Source: Bryoerythrophyllum caledonicum
Lineage: Eukaryota; Streptophyta; Bryopsida; Pottiales; Pottiaceae
DNA length: 64,000 nt
Direction of reading: 5' to 3'
Assembly: GCA_963971425.1 (NCBI GenBank)
Contig: OZ020515.1
Location: 36,718,371-36,782,370, forward strand
Shown: positions 33,241 through 45,083 of the stretch, in pieces
Position numbering within the stretch: position 1 is the first letter of the stretch
Layout of the letters: each line of letters begins with the position of its first letter
Notes under the pieces: generated by a model
What the model was told of the DNA's origin: nothing
What the model saw: only the letters and a program-made list of their open reading frames with translations
Database searches by the model: none
Made by a program: the position numbers and the translations under genes

Positions 33241-35445
33241 GGGTCTGTCACCGACCTCCGCGCTGGTCATGGAATCTCATACTCTTGTAGTTTTTACTTT
33301 TTTAGTTGCTATATTGGCAACTTGTGGCAATCCCATGAGGTGGAGTGAAGATTTTACAGCAAGGGATTGAATTTGCAACCACTCCATTCAGAGATACAAG
33401 ACCTTGACTCGGGGCAGTAATTTTCTTTTATTGGTAAGAATGAATCTAAGAGTTAGTGTTCAGTAGAGTTGAATGGGAATGTTGTGGCTTGAAATTTTTA
33501 ACTTTTTCCTGAAATTGGAATGGAACTCTGTATACTTATGAAACCTGGATGATTTGGTATCTCAGTGTGGTTGTTTGTAGAAATATAGGATAATTACCAG
33601 TTTTCTTGGAAATCTCTCTTCGCATTAGGTATAATTGGTGGAAATTTAAGAATGGATCTGAGCGTTAGTGTGAACTCAGCCGAATTGGATGCTCAAAATA
33701 CTGGGTTTGATTCTTACTTTTAGGTCAAAATCCAGGTGGAGTTTGAGATATTTGGGCTCTACTTCGATGATAAGACCGGGTGACTCAAATTGGTTGCTGT
33801 TAAAAAGTAAGGGATAACTACCGCTTGCCCTTGGAAACAGTCCCCGGATGATTGATTGTTGCACGGACAGTTACAGCGCAGAAGGAAGGACCCAGAAGCA
33901 GTTTTGGCGTTCTGGTTACTGTAGCATTTAATGGTTTTAGGGTACGATGAATGGGGTACGTTGAGTTAATGACGCAATGGCGCTACTGTTCTGAATCATT
34001 CTAGTTGTAAGGTAAGCCACCCTAAAACCGGCAATATCCCATGACCGACAGCTAGTTTTTGACTAGAAACCATCAATAGTTGTACAGGTAACTAACTCTC
34101 TATTTTTAATGGCGGGAGTAAAGGCAAGGGTGGCATGAATTGGATGCACAGTTGGTGGTTTTAGGGGAATGGGATCTTCTAGACTTATTGTACATGCAAG
34201 ATTGGAGAAAATGGAATATTTCTAGAATTAGTTTAAGGTTGACTCATTGCCAGTTTTTGGATGTTATGCATGCGGTTTTAGGCCATTTGTGTAAGGATCA
34301 TGGCCCCCACCTACTGACGCTCACCCAACTTTCTTCACATGTGCCTTTGAAAATTCATAACTAATTCATAACACATCGGAAAAATATGAAATCACTTGGG
34401 TTGAAATTGTAATTCTATTGGCTATCACTGAAAAATAATTTAACTATTATCTAGGTTCTCTATATATGCAAACTGCTTAACTTGACGGTTATGGGGGGGT
34501 TTACCTTAGTTGTCCGAAACTTGTGTTTTACTGAATTTTGTGTCAGAGTTCATTGCGTTGGGGAGTCTTACAGCACAGGTTTGAGGAGGGGCGCACCACC
34601 TTCAGCAATCAGTATGGTGCAGAATTGAAGGTTCAACAAATATTGACTTGGTCTTCTGGTGAATAATCCCCATCCTTACAGCACACTTCACAGCAGCTGG
34701 CATTCTGGAACCTGTAGCAACGCCACATGATAATGCAGAAAATGTCCGTATCATCCAGACCCCCCAAGTCCATGATGATGAAAAAGTTGCAGATTGTAAG
34801 TACCGGCAGCGTGGGATTTGACGGAGATGTAACGGAACACAATGAAAATATACAATAAAATACGTATATTAACAGATTAAGCCTCGTAGAAGTTTCTGCG
34901 TACATAATATATTCTTCAAATTACAAGGCCAGAGTGATCACCTTGTATGAGGCACGATAAATCCGTGAGCCTTCTAAAAAATTCTACCACAAATTCAGTA
35001 ATCAAGACTACAATACAGTAATCTAGCCACAGCTGCCCAATCCCAGTTGAGATTTGTCGTTGCAAATGCTGAAATCGAGTTATTTCATAGTGTTACACTT
35101 AATCATAGCAGTGCAAGGTATCCCTGATGAAACTACACATCAGCCTTTATTAAGTCCTCGCTTTAAAATAGTCTGCAGTGCAAAGTGCCAACAACTTTCC
35201 AAAACCCCTAGGAGTGCGCTAATTTCAATCATCGCAGCATAATATGTTACGTCAAAGACTATACAAGGATGCAGAACATCAAGCCGTGCGATGCCCGCCA
35301 GTTTCATGTCCAAGGTGACCATGGTGACTCCTAGACTCCAATGTAGAGGAACCAAGGTGGACGACCTTAATAAAACCTGGATACGACGGCTGAGAAACAG
35401 GGGACGGCAGAGAGAAACGCAAGGTCCCACTAAGAGACTGCTATT
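33241..35445. other. Intergenic apart from MITE C
   Basis: Sequence between the LEA-like promoter and the SFT2 stop codon. No gene is supported; the right end is presumably the SFT2 3' flank. Confidence 0.4.
34009..34507. mobile_element. MITE family C, copy 2
   Basis: AAGGTAAGCCACCCTAAAAC on the left and, inverted, AAGGTAAACCCCCCCATAAC on the right. The block ATATGAAATCACTTGGGTTG is shared with copies at 24379 and 44432. Longer (499 bp) because of internal unique sequence. Confidence 0.6.
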
Positions 35446-37124
35446 TTAACCCGACGTCAACCTTCCAAAGCACTTTTTGAAGGAATTCAGTATCATTGAA
35501 GTCAAAAACTGCATTCCAGCAGTCCCTCCCGGGAAGTACGACATCAGATAATACAACAATGCAAGCACCTGAAAACAGAACAACCAATATTAAATATACT
35601 GTAGTGTTATAATGCTAGTAATGATGATGCAGATGTCATCAACAACCTTCCATATTACGAGCTTCTACTCTCTTTTGAATGTACAGGAGAAAAACCCCAA
35701 CAACATACACAGTTGTGCTCTAGAGATTCCACCACATGACATGACTTCATCAAGTAGAAACAAACCTGAACAACAGCGAAAACCACGGACAGAATGTAGC
35801 TGTGAAGGACCACAGAAACATATATTGTAGCTGCCATGCTCCCAATAAATCCTGCTGTAAACGGCCATCTCTGCATTCGAACAAAGCTCTCTTGTTAGAT
35901 TCATTGATGCAAACCAAATTGTGGTATCAAACTACGAGATCCACAAGGAACACATGTCGCTTATCCAAACATGTCACTTGGTAAGAATCAAAGCAGCTTC
36001 CTCATGACATGAAAAATATTTGCCGGATGGATAATCACCTCTTTCGATATCATGTGATAAAACTGGGCTTTCGGTCCTTTGAGCGCGAAGAAAGATCCGA
36101 CAATGAAGATGGAGCCAATTGTGAAAGAGATAGCGAACTTTTGTGGAACCAGCACAATCACTGGTAAGAACATAAAAAACGCCATGAATATGAAGAAGGA
36201 CCCCGCCGCAATCATAATAAAAAAAGCAGTAAGCGCTTCCTTAGATGGCACAAATGAGGCGGCGGACTGCACATTTGCAGGCAGCTCACGCACTTTATTC
36301 GTGACTCTGCAGCAGAATAAACCAAGTACTTAGCATCTCAGCTTATCATGCAGATTAGTACTATTCAACGCTAACATATAATTGTCCGATTACGATCCAA
36401 CAGTGATAAATGTCTCTGTTCAAACAAACCCTAACAGCTTATCACTCTCCTTGACTAATCCGTGCACCTAATTTATCTTTCAAATTATGCTCGAGAGTTC
36501 TTGTCAACGGTAGATTTTGAAAGTAGATCGCAAAGTAGGTCAGAGCATAAAAATCGATCTCAAAGAAAAAAGTGCCCTCCGAGCCATCTCCTGAACGATA
36601 AGCAGTAGCCACGTCTCAAAAACTGTGGCAGCTATATTTGAATTGGAAGGAAGAAATACACGAACAACAGGCGAACCAGCTCGTGGTGAGCACACAATTC
36701 AAGAGCAATTCCGCTCTAAATATGCGCAACGAATCTCGAAACCCTGAGAGAGGCCACCTTTCAAGAAACAGATCCCTGAAACCCTCTCACAACAATTTCC
36801 AAGCGAGCGGGAGGAGACTCACGAGTTGAAAGCGTTGGTGATGCTGGAATTCGCGGACTTAAGCAGCGGCGCGAGCGACTCCGGGACCCCGGACTCCAGA
36901 TCTCGCCCAGGGGCGCCATGCGTGGCGGGCTCCGACACCTGCTGCGCCTGCTGCTGGCGCGTCGCGTACGAGTTCCAGGCCGACAACACGCCGCCGGACT
37001 GCGCATTCATGGGGTCCGCGGTTTGATCCCGGTGGAAGAGCTCCTGCACCTTCCCCTGCAGGTTCAAGTCCTGAATCTTGCCCTGGAGGTTAAGCTCCTG
37101 CAGGTTTCCCTTCACCTCCTGCAT
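35446..37124 (-). CDS. SFT2-like vesicle transport protein (Got1/Sft2 family)
   Basis: A four-pass Golgi/endosome membrane protein needed for vesicle fusion in retrograde traffic (family knowledge). Four exons: 37124-36823, 36306-36039, 35870-35766, 35568-35446, all GT-AG and in phase, giving 265 residues. Membrane spans are at about residues 122-145, 155-172, 193-213 and 218-240. Family motifs are visible: FMFLPVIVLVPQKFAISFT, FALKGPK, YVSVVLHSYILS and YYLMSYFPGG near the C-terminus. The long soluble N-terminus has repeats of NLQGK type (LNLQGKIQDLNLQGK) likely to form a helix. The frame is open to a TAG at 37218-37220, but the first ATG is at 37124, so I start there; a non-ATG start upstream cannot be excluded. 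Confidence 0.9.
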
Positions 37125-37267
37125 CTTGCCCTGGATGGCGCTCCGCCATCCCGCGAGCGTCGCCCCAAGCTGGGGCGGGATCCCGTCGGTCGCCACTGTC
37201 GCTCCCCTTCCCAAACCCTAAATCCGCGATCTCTCGCCTCCAACGATCACGCCAAATCCCCCCTCTG

Positions 37268-37296
37268 CCTCTCTTTCTCTCTCTCTCTCTCACTCT
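37268..37296. repeat. CT-rich tract in the probable SFT2 5' leader
   Basis: An almost pure CT run about 150 bp upstream of the chosen ATG; CT tracts are common in plant 5' leaders. Length is approximate. Confidence 0.6.
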
Positions 37297-37299
37297 CCG

Positions 37300-39056
37300 T
37301 GTTCTGAGGTCTAGCTCAGCAGAGCGTGGCGTCCACGGCAGCGGGCGCGTCCGCCATAGCCAGGGTTGAGGGCGAGTGTAGACGAGTTTGGAGCGCGTCT
37401 TCGTGTGAAGACCGCGGGTCTGCGTCAGCTCCACACAAGTCTTCCTCGCGTTTCCTGAGGGTGACCTCGAATCTTAGGGTCTTATGTTAGTAACTTGGTG
37501 ACTTGGCTTGGGAAAGGTCTTGGGAACCACCGGTCAATTTTTTACGGGGAGCTTTAGATTGCATTGGGTAGGGCCTAAGAGCATTGATTCCCGTGCATCT
37601 CACTGGTGTAACACAAGGGAATGTGAGATTTTTGGAAGTCTTTTCACGTGCATAAAAAAAAATCGTCTGGTTTGGCACCATATTCCTACTAGCTTTGCCC
37701 TTTGGGTAGCACTTTCAGGATTATTCTATTCTTCTGTATAAAAAAATTTGTCATGTCTTGCACCAATGTCTTATCGGTTTTTTTCCTTCAAGAAGCACTT
37801 TCAAAAAAACTCTTGCATTTGATTTTTTTGCCAAACAAAGTTATCCTATTTCCTAGTTCGACAAAACTTTTGGAAACTCTTTATTGGTCGAGGATTTTTG
37901 AATCATGAGAATCATCATAGCTTCATAAAAGGTAAACCCTAAACGGCCAAGCATCCACATGTTAAAGATAATTGTAAAATATGTCCTAAAGAGTAACTGT
38001 AGCATATGACTCTTCCATCTTTAGCCCTTAAATGTTGATCAAGAACTGTGTCTACAAGTCGTTGTTGAAATATATAGAGGCTTTGTTGTGGAGGGTTCCT
38101 TGGCCGATGCCAAATGAGAACAATAGAAATTATGATCTTTGCGCTACCATGTTCAATGTCTTCTCCGATGAAGAAGCTAAGGTCGCAATTGCTTGTTTGG
38201 TGGAGCATATAGAAAGAAGAACGCCGGTTCCCGGAGGGAACCGGCGTGAATAAAGTGTCTGTTCGCACCACCACTAAGACCGTGCCCACCAGGCAAGGAG
38301 CATATAGATTGTTTAGGTTGGACCGGGTCTTTGAGTGCATCACTTGATACACCGGGCTCAATTTGCCACGCTAGGAATAGTAATCCGCCAATACATAGTG
38401 CGAAGATGGCGGGATGCTCGTCGGATCACCTTTTTTATTCCTAAAATTGCTCATGTAAACGGAGCCTCCATGCAAGCTCACATATAGGGCAAAATTCAAT
38501 GAATTCATCACTTACAACTATCTTCATCAAAACCAATCAATGATGTTGCTTGAGATTGTCGTTAATAATCACCTCGTCAGAACCATCAAGGAACTCCCGT
38601 GAAAAACATCAGAATGTGGGCTAGAAAGTTTAATCAGCGTCCCCCGTCCACCCTAGCTACTGGAGCCAACCAAAACCCAGAATACGGCTTGTACAGCCCG
38701 GGCTATAGCAAAGTGGCCACCAGTGGCACTTTCTGATGTTTAAGAGTTAATGCCTAAAAGACTATGACTATGTTTTTGAAAAAAGAACTTCAAAACTACC
38801 GTCAAAGTGCCAACACTAAATATTCAAACTTTTAAAATCCCATTTCCACTACTAACTACAAGATCATGTGTATGCTAGTAGAAAATTAAAAATTAAAAAT
38901 TAATATATATATATATATATAATTTTACAGCACAAATTTAAGATAATAGTCTTTAAGACTAATTCAATGGTCTTATAGTATATAAAGATATGGTCACTAC
39001 AATAAATAATAATTAGTGTTAAGATTCAACAATGTTGTTAAACCCAAGCAACTGAC
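37300..39056. other. Intergenic, one stem-loop motif
   Basis: No gene is supported. It contains the stem-loop motif copy at 38221-38280 and a short (TA)n tract at about 38904-38922. Confidence 0.4.
38221..38280 (-). repeat. Stem-loop motif, copy with the strongest hairpin
   Basis: A perfect 12-bp hairpin, ACGCCGGTTCCC (38221-38232) with GGGAACCGGCGT (38236-38247) and a 3-base loop. On the minus strand it directly follows the shared motif ending GAACAGACACTTTATTCACG. Confidence 0.6.
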
Positions 39057-39339
39057 TTAACCCTTTAAGGATGATGCCGGTGAAACAACCTGGGAGAATC
39101 TACGAGTGTGATAGATCATGTAGAACATCACATATACAATGGGTACATTTCATTGCGACTATGCATTACAAACATCACTATAGTTTGTTCATCAGACTTT
39201 GACGCACATTCTCGGTGCTTCCGTTGGAAGCATATGTATCCAGAGAACTTAGCTCAGGCTGTGGATCAAACATAGATGACATGTCGGTCCACCAAATTTG
39301 CAAATACTCCAAAATTGACCACCTATGGGCTTCATGTCC
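39057..39339. mobile_element. Partial TTAA element, interrupted by the 810-bp element
   Basis: Begins TTAACCCTTTAAGGATGATG. The first 190 bp match the elements at 3941 and 61094 (GAGAATCTACGAGTGTGATA, and a CCACCAAATTTGCAAATACT block shared with 63.7 kb). It runs into the TTAA at 39340; I could not confirm its other end beyond 40149. Confidence 0.55.
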
Positions 39340-40149
39340 TTAACCCTTTACCACCTAGGAAGCCCGAAGTGGGACTTTGGAGGTGCCATAACTCAATTTG
39401 CATGAAATCCATGCGGAATGAGGCTTCGAGATACCAGATTCAAATTTGCGCACACATTACGTGAACACTCTCCAACAATCAAATCATGATTTGGATTTAT
39501 AGAACTTTTGGAAAAGCTGGGAATACAACACAAAATACATCAAATACACTAAAATACATTGAATACACTAAATACCATGCCACATACTATCATGTTGTAT
39601 TTCACACATGCACATTGATTTTGGTCTTTAATTATGATTGAACCTTGTCTTTAAGACATTCTTCATTGTTTTGAGATTGTTGATCTCTCTCGTCACATAC
39701 GATACTTTCATTTTGATTTGTATAAGGTTGGACCATTTTTGTATACATTCAAGTAGAAAAAAGCAAAAAAATCACCAGTAATTGTGTATAAATATTTTAT
39801 TCACATATGATATATCAATGCAAAGCTATCAACCTAGCGCACATGTGAACCACTCTAATTCAAAGCAAAAAAAATCTTGCAAAAATCTATTGATGGTTAA
39901 AGTAGTATACCCTCCAAAATCCAATGTTTTCACTACCAATATACGGTAACTTTAAATACTATAATCTATTCCATCAAACCGTTGGATGTTGTGCAAAATT
40001 TTCCCAAAGTCCAAGTCATGGATTAAGTTCAATTTTGTAAGGTAGGATACTTATATTAGGCATTGTGTGTCCATCAAATCCGGTTTAATGAAAAAAATCA
40101 GCAGAGATCTTGGTTTTTCCATAAACATACCTGGGCGGTAAAGGGTTAA
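39340..40149. mobile_element. 810-bp piggyBac-like element, copy 2 (opposite orientation)
   Basis: TTAA at 39340-39343 and 40146-40149; ends CCCTTTACCACCTAGG and CCCTTTACCGCCCAGG. It matches the reverse complement of 29369-30178 and has the identical length of 810 bp. No transposase frame. Confidence 0.85.
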
Positions 40150-40954
40150 AGAGTGAACATTGGCTCTAGAATGTTTACTTCTAAGCATCTATATTAGAAA
40201 AATTCCACAACAATAAACTCAATAAGTAATAATAATAAATTAATAAAAATATTTGAATAACTTCCACGTGAAGGTTGTAATCTTCAAACAAGTGGATAGA
40301 TGAAAATAATTTTTGTTGATAAGAAATTAACCATGAAACATTTAATTTCATTTCATAGTTCATTAGAGATAATTTGAAGTGAGGTGTTAGTGAACCTATC
40401 CTTATATATTAATAGTAGTCAACAAATATTAAGGTGATAATGAATACTCAAAACTATTTTCCTTCATTAATAAGTGACAAATTATTCCCTAAATGATTGC
40501 TAGTATTAAAAATGTAAATTCTTTTTAGTGATAAAAAATGGTGTCTTTTAAAAATCCCTATACATATATATATATATAGAATACTGTCTGTTTGGTGAAG
40601 CCGAACCCAAGGTGATATTCTGAAGATACCCATAGTTGAAATACACTTGTGAGTGGATTATACATGAACCACAGAGCGACGCAATTTTGTCAAAGCCTAT
40701 TGTATGATAGTAGCAAATCACATGTATCAAAAGTTGGTGCATTTACAAAAAATGATGAATGTGGCAAAAAAATAAATAAATAAATAAATCACAAGCAAGA
40801 GGGTGTGTAGCACAGGCTCACTCCAAAATCAACAATAAAATTCGCTATACAGGTTCACTTTAAAATCAACAATAAAATCCGTGACGCAAGCTTGCAATTG
40901 AACAAAATGGTGCAGAAATTGGGGGAACAATTGCATAGCAAGGAGAGCATCTAA
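40150..40954. other. AT-rich intergenic with simple repeats
   Basis: Short (AT)n near 40563-40577, (AAAT)n near 40770-40792, and a tandem pair containing AAAATCAACAATAAAATYCG at about 40825-40885. No gene. Confidence 0.5.
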
Positions 40955-41653
40955 GGGGCGGTTTACACTATAGACCAAGAGCTATGACCAAGGAAAATGG
41001 ATTAATTCCATGGTCACACTTCATGGTCACACTTCATAAAAATGTAATTTTTAAAGCCCTTGGGGCTCTCACTAAGTGTAAACCGAACTTGGACCGGGAG
41101 GAATGACCATGTACTAAAAAGTGGAAGTGCTGATTTTTTTAATGAATGCCTAAAAAGGGTAGTTTTGCCTAAAAAAACGAAAAGAAATCAAGCCAGAATG
41201 ACAAAATACAGCAAGAATCAAGGCACACAATACAAATGAGAGAATGATTCAAGGAAAGCAATGACCTTTACTACTTTGAGTTCAAAGTGTAACGGTATGA
41301 GGTAATAAAGGATGGCTGACATTGTATATGTAGTAACGTTGGGCCCAATCTAAACAAAACAAAACAAAAAATTAAAATAATAATAAAATAAAAAAACGGC
41401 ATTTCTTGCCCATGGTCTCCTCATTCAGCAACAAGAGAACCCTTTTTGCCTCTCTTGCCGCAAAATCCGGGGGACCCTTCAACATTATCCACTAGGCCTA
41501 TTTCTAGGTCTTTTCAGAACCTCAAATCCTTTGGTCACTTTTCTTTTTTCCTCGTAGTGTAAACCCAAGTCATCCCGGGACGAGTTGATGGAGCCAATCA
41601 CAGATTTTAGAGGTGCATAGGACGAGTTCTTCGTCCGTAGTGTTAACCGCCCC
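40955..41653. mobile_element. PIF/Harbinger-like MITE (GGGGCGGTT ends)
   Basis: Left end GGGGCGGTTTACACTATAGA, right end inverted GGGGCGGTTAACACTACGGA. Flanks are TAA and TGA, which could be a worn 3-bp TAA duplication. 699 bp, non-coding. Assigned from end sequence and target length only. Confidence 0.6.
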
Positions 41654-41762
41654 TGATTTGACCTCCGGGTACATTGGGATAATTTTCTCACACTTTCCTC
41701 TTACTAGTAGATCATACTGACAAAGTTTACTTGGTAAATGTGCATGTAAGCTTTTGGTGACG

Positions 41763-42159
41763 TTAATCCATAAAGGTCAGTGGGGGACAATATATACGGT
41801 CACGTATTTTATTTTTAACATACAAAACATGTACTAAAATTTAGCAAGACATGCACCTTTGGATTGAAGATTGTTCAACTAACATCTTTTATTTGGAGGT
41901 CATTTCAATATCTGCACCTTATCATGCTCCAATATGACACCGTACATGTAGAATATATGACCATTTTGCAACTTCTCAAGCATGTAGCAAGTGCAATAAT
42001 AATCAAAATTAAAATTTTCACGTGTCATTGAATTGGGCTCAACACAAATACAAACTTTTGTAACTATTATATACATCAATTCTTACACCTTGTATGTCAA
42101 ATACACAAAAAACATCATATTGCAATCCAAATGTGGCTTCTCTAACCTGTAAGGGTTAA
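41763..42159. mobile_element. Small piggyBac-like element
   Basis: TTAATCCATAAAGGTCAG on the left and, inverted, TTAACCCTTACAGGTTAG on the right (14 of 18 match), 397 bp. TTAA flanks both ends. Non-coding. Confidence 0.5.
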
Positions 42160-42400
42160 GTACTTTGGCAATTTCATGCTTGCCAAAATGAGAGTTTGAG
42201 TCATACTTTTACTCATGTATAGAAAGCACTTTTTCTATTGCAAATATAATATACTATTATTCATATTATTAATCCTCTTGCCAAAGCCAAGCATTAATAC
42301 CGAGTTTCATTTGTTGTACCGTAGAAGCTCAATTATTTCCTTAGTTCACAGCAGAGATAATTTAGGGTAACTACGGTATGAAACACAATTGGACAGCGTG

Positions 42401-43963
42401 CAGAGTCACTTTAAAAACTGACTCAATGTTATGGACAAGCACTTTCAAAGCCACTTGGTAAAAAAATAATGAGATTTTTAGTGGATGTAGAATACGGATG
42501 AAAAAGAACCTCAAGTTGACTTTGACATGATGTCATGATGACATGATCATTTTCCAGAAGGTTTGAGTGATAGAGAGGAAAGCTTTGAGAGTGTATAGAC
42601 TCAGTTTTTGAGGCCTTCATTGCTACCTTCTTTGGTAATTTGTTTGTTCTTATTTCTTCATGAAACTTGATAATTTTTTCCTGGGTTTGTATTAGATTGT
42701 CTTATACAGTACTTGTGATTGTAGAAGTTGTAACGAAGGATGAAGCCAATTTCTACAGACAAAGAAGAAAATATTGTAGCTTTGGTTGAAAAAGGAAATA
42801 GTAGTAGAAGATTGCAAGAAGCTTGAGTTTATCACAATCTATAGTTAATAGAGTGAGAAAGCGTCACTCTCACAACTTAGAATTGTCTAAAGGAGGTCGT
42901 CCTAAAGTCCTTACAAAAGGGGAGAAGCGGTATGCTTCACGTTCAGTAACTCTTGGAGGTTTAGAAATTGCAACACAGGTTGCAAAAGTGCTCAGAAGAG
43001 AGACAAGTGTAGAAATGTGTGATAATACCTTGAGGAATGTGTTGAGAGAACAAGGACTGCCTTCTTCTAGAAAAATTGAAGAGCCTTTTTTTAAGTGAGA
43101 AGAACATCAAAGCAAGGTTTCAATTTGCTCAATATCACAAAGAATGGATAGTAAGTGATTGGAAGCGGGTGGTATTTAGTGATGAAACCATAATATGTCG
43201 GTTTAGCTCGGATGGAAGAGTTTGGTGTTGGATTGAAGACAAAGAAAACATTCATGTACGTGTTGTCAAACATGATGGAGGGGGCATTATGCTTTGGAGT
43301 TGTTTGACTTCTAAAGGATTAGGGGCATTGCACAATATACAGGGGCGTTTAATTACTAGAGGCTACATTGGGATTTTAGAGCAAGATTTATATACTACAT
43401 TTTGGAATTTGGAGTTCAATGTTGAGGAAGTTATTTTCCAACAGGACAATGCTAGTATTCATTCAACAAAGATTGTTTAAAATTGGTTTGGAAGGCAACC
43501 ATTTTGTGTCTTAGAATGGCCTGCACAGTCCCCTGACCTAAATCCTATTGAAAATGTATGGGCTTTCCTCAAACGGCGATTTGAATTCCTATTCTACTCC
43601 TCCTAATGGTATTCTTCAATTATGGGAGCGAGAGCAAGAAGTTTTCTTTTCTAGTAGTGTGAGAGATTGTATGCTAGCATGCGTGATCAAATTGCAGCTG
43701 TTTTGGCTGCAAAAGGGCGGTGGACAAATTTTAAGCGACTTTTCAGGTGTAGTGCAAAAACCAAGTCTATGTATATACTTTACTTCAAGATCTTTCTTTA
43801 CTTTGTTGTAATTGAAATCATCTTTTTACCATTATGGTGTTATATAGTACTTTATCCTCTACAATTTTGCTTTCTATGGCTTTTGATTTTGATCATCCGT
43901 GTTTGTGGCATTGTCATTTGAAGTTGTGTGTTTCTTTCATAGACTCAATTTTTGGAGTCACTG
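42401..43963 (+). mobile_element. Tc1-like transposon, degenerate
   Basis: About 1.56 kb, the usual Tc1 length. Imperfect inverted ends: AGTCACTTTAAAAACTGA on the left and AGTGACTCCAAAAATTGA on the right (complement). It encloses the broken transposase at 42740-43750. Confidence 0.75.
42740..43750 (+). pseudogene. Tc1-like (DD34E) transposase, broken
   Basis: The order of a full Tc1 transposase is readable across several frame changes: start MKPISTDKEENIVALVEK, an HTH segment (SQSIVNRVRKR), a GRPKVL hook between the two DNA-binding halves, then the catalytic core with Asp 1 in FSDET, Asp 2 in QQDNASIHS and Glu in [11 protein letters not shown]. There are 34 residues between the second Asp and the Glu if the in-frame TAA at 43478-43480 is counted as one position. 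Lesions: frame change at about 42815, another near 43075, the TAA, and a further change near 43600 before the usual RDQIAAVLAAKG tail. Not functional. Confidence 0.85.
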
Positions 43964-44431
43964 CATGCAAATGAAAAGAACTAAAACCTCAAAAGCATTG
44001 CAAGTGCTAAAACCTAAAATTTCAGCACCTATGCACATGTGCACCCAAAAACATACAATTATTCACCTAAAAACAACGGTATTCATCTACACTCTGAACC
44101 ACCCCCCCATTTTTTTTCAAATTGGAGCCAAAAGGAAAAAAAATCCAAAAAAAGAATACTCCCCCCAAAAGTAGAAAATTCATGATTTTACATCGCAAAA
44201 ATTTCATTGATGGCCATTGCCATATCGCCATGTTGCTACTAATGAACAGTAGGGACTCCATCATGTCGCCAGAAAGGATGTACAAATCTATGTTTATGGA
44301 GAAAATTTGAGTTTGTAAGGGTTCAGGAGAAACTTTGTGTCGCCACATGTGTGCTCTCAAAAAGTGTGTAGCCACTCTGGCTATAACCATGAAACCAAAA
44401 AAAAAGGCTGCTCTGAACTCATTATGTCAAT
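43964..44431. other. Intergenic, nothing recognised
   Basis: Short A- and C-runs; no supported gene or repeat end. Confidence 0.4.
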
Positions 44432-44787
44432 AAGGTAATATCTCCTAAAACCGACAAGTTAAGGAATGTGCATACATGGAGAGAGGAGAATATTATACTA
44501 TTATTTTTCAGTGATAGCCAATAGAATTACAATTCCAACCCAAGTGATTTCATATTTTTTCAATGAAAACTGAATTAGTTATGACTTTTCAAAGTGTGCA
44601 GCCATGTTTAGTGAGTGGCCAGCAGTAGGTGCCCCCCATAACCAACGACCAAAAGCAAGGGTCTTGACTAATAGCAAACCTCCATTTGGAGCTGAGTTGG
44701 TGGTAATGGGATGGAAGAAGGTTGGATATACCCAAATTTTTTAGGTGTTGGCTATGGGTTTTTGTTGGTTATGGGAAGGCTTACCTT
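44432..44787. mobile_element. MITE family C, copy 3
   Basis: About 356 bp with ends AAGGTAATATCTCCTAAAAC and, inverted, AAGGTAAGCCTTCCCATAAC. It is the reverse complement of the copy at 24379, including the AGCAAACCTCCATTTGGAGC block. Confidence 0.65.
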
Positions 44788-45083
44788 GTATGCATTATGA
44801 CTCATTTTACGTAGGCCATTGCATACCTACCATACTCATAGAACAAGCTCTATGAGGAGGAACAAAGTTGCATAAAAAACACATCAATACACAAAACATA
44901 AGCAAAGTGACGGAGTTCAGCCTGTGAATATGTTTCATTGCACCTGGAAAAGATAAATGCTTCGCGCACGCTACCAAAAACTCGTACCGAAAGTAGAGCA
45001 CTCTTCCCAGAAGATGGAGTGAAAGAGGGATATATTTTCAGGAGGTTTAAGGATGGACTATTGTACAGAATGTCTGGATGCCA

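Noticed and set aside
36761-37434. Overlapping Arg-rich frames around the SFT2 first exon
   Set aside because: They are shadow frames; the 37124-36823 frame joins in phase to the membrane-spanning exons.
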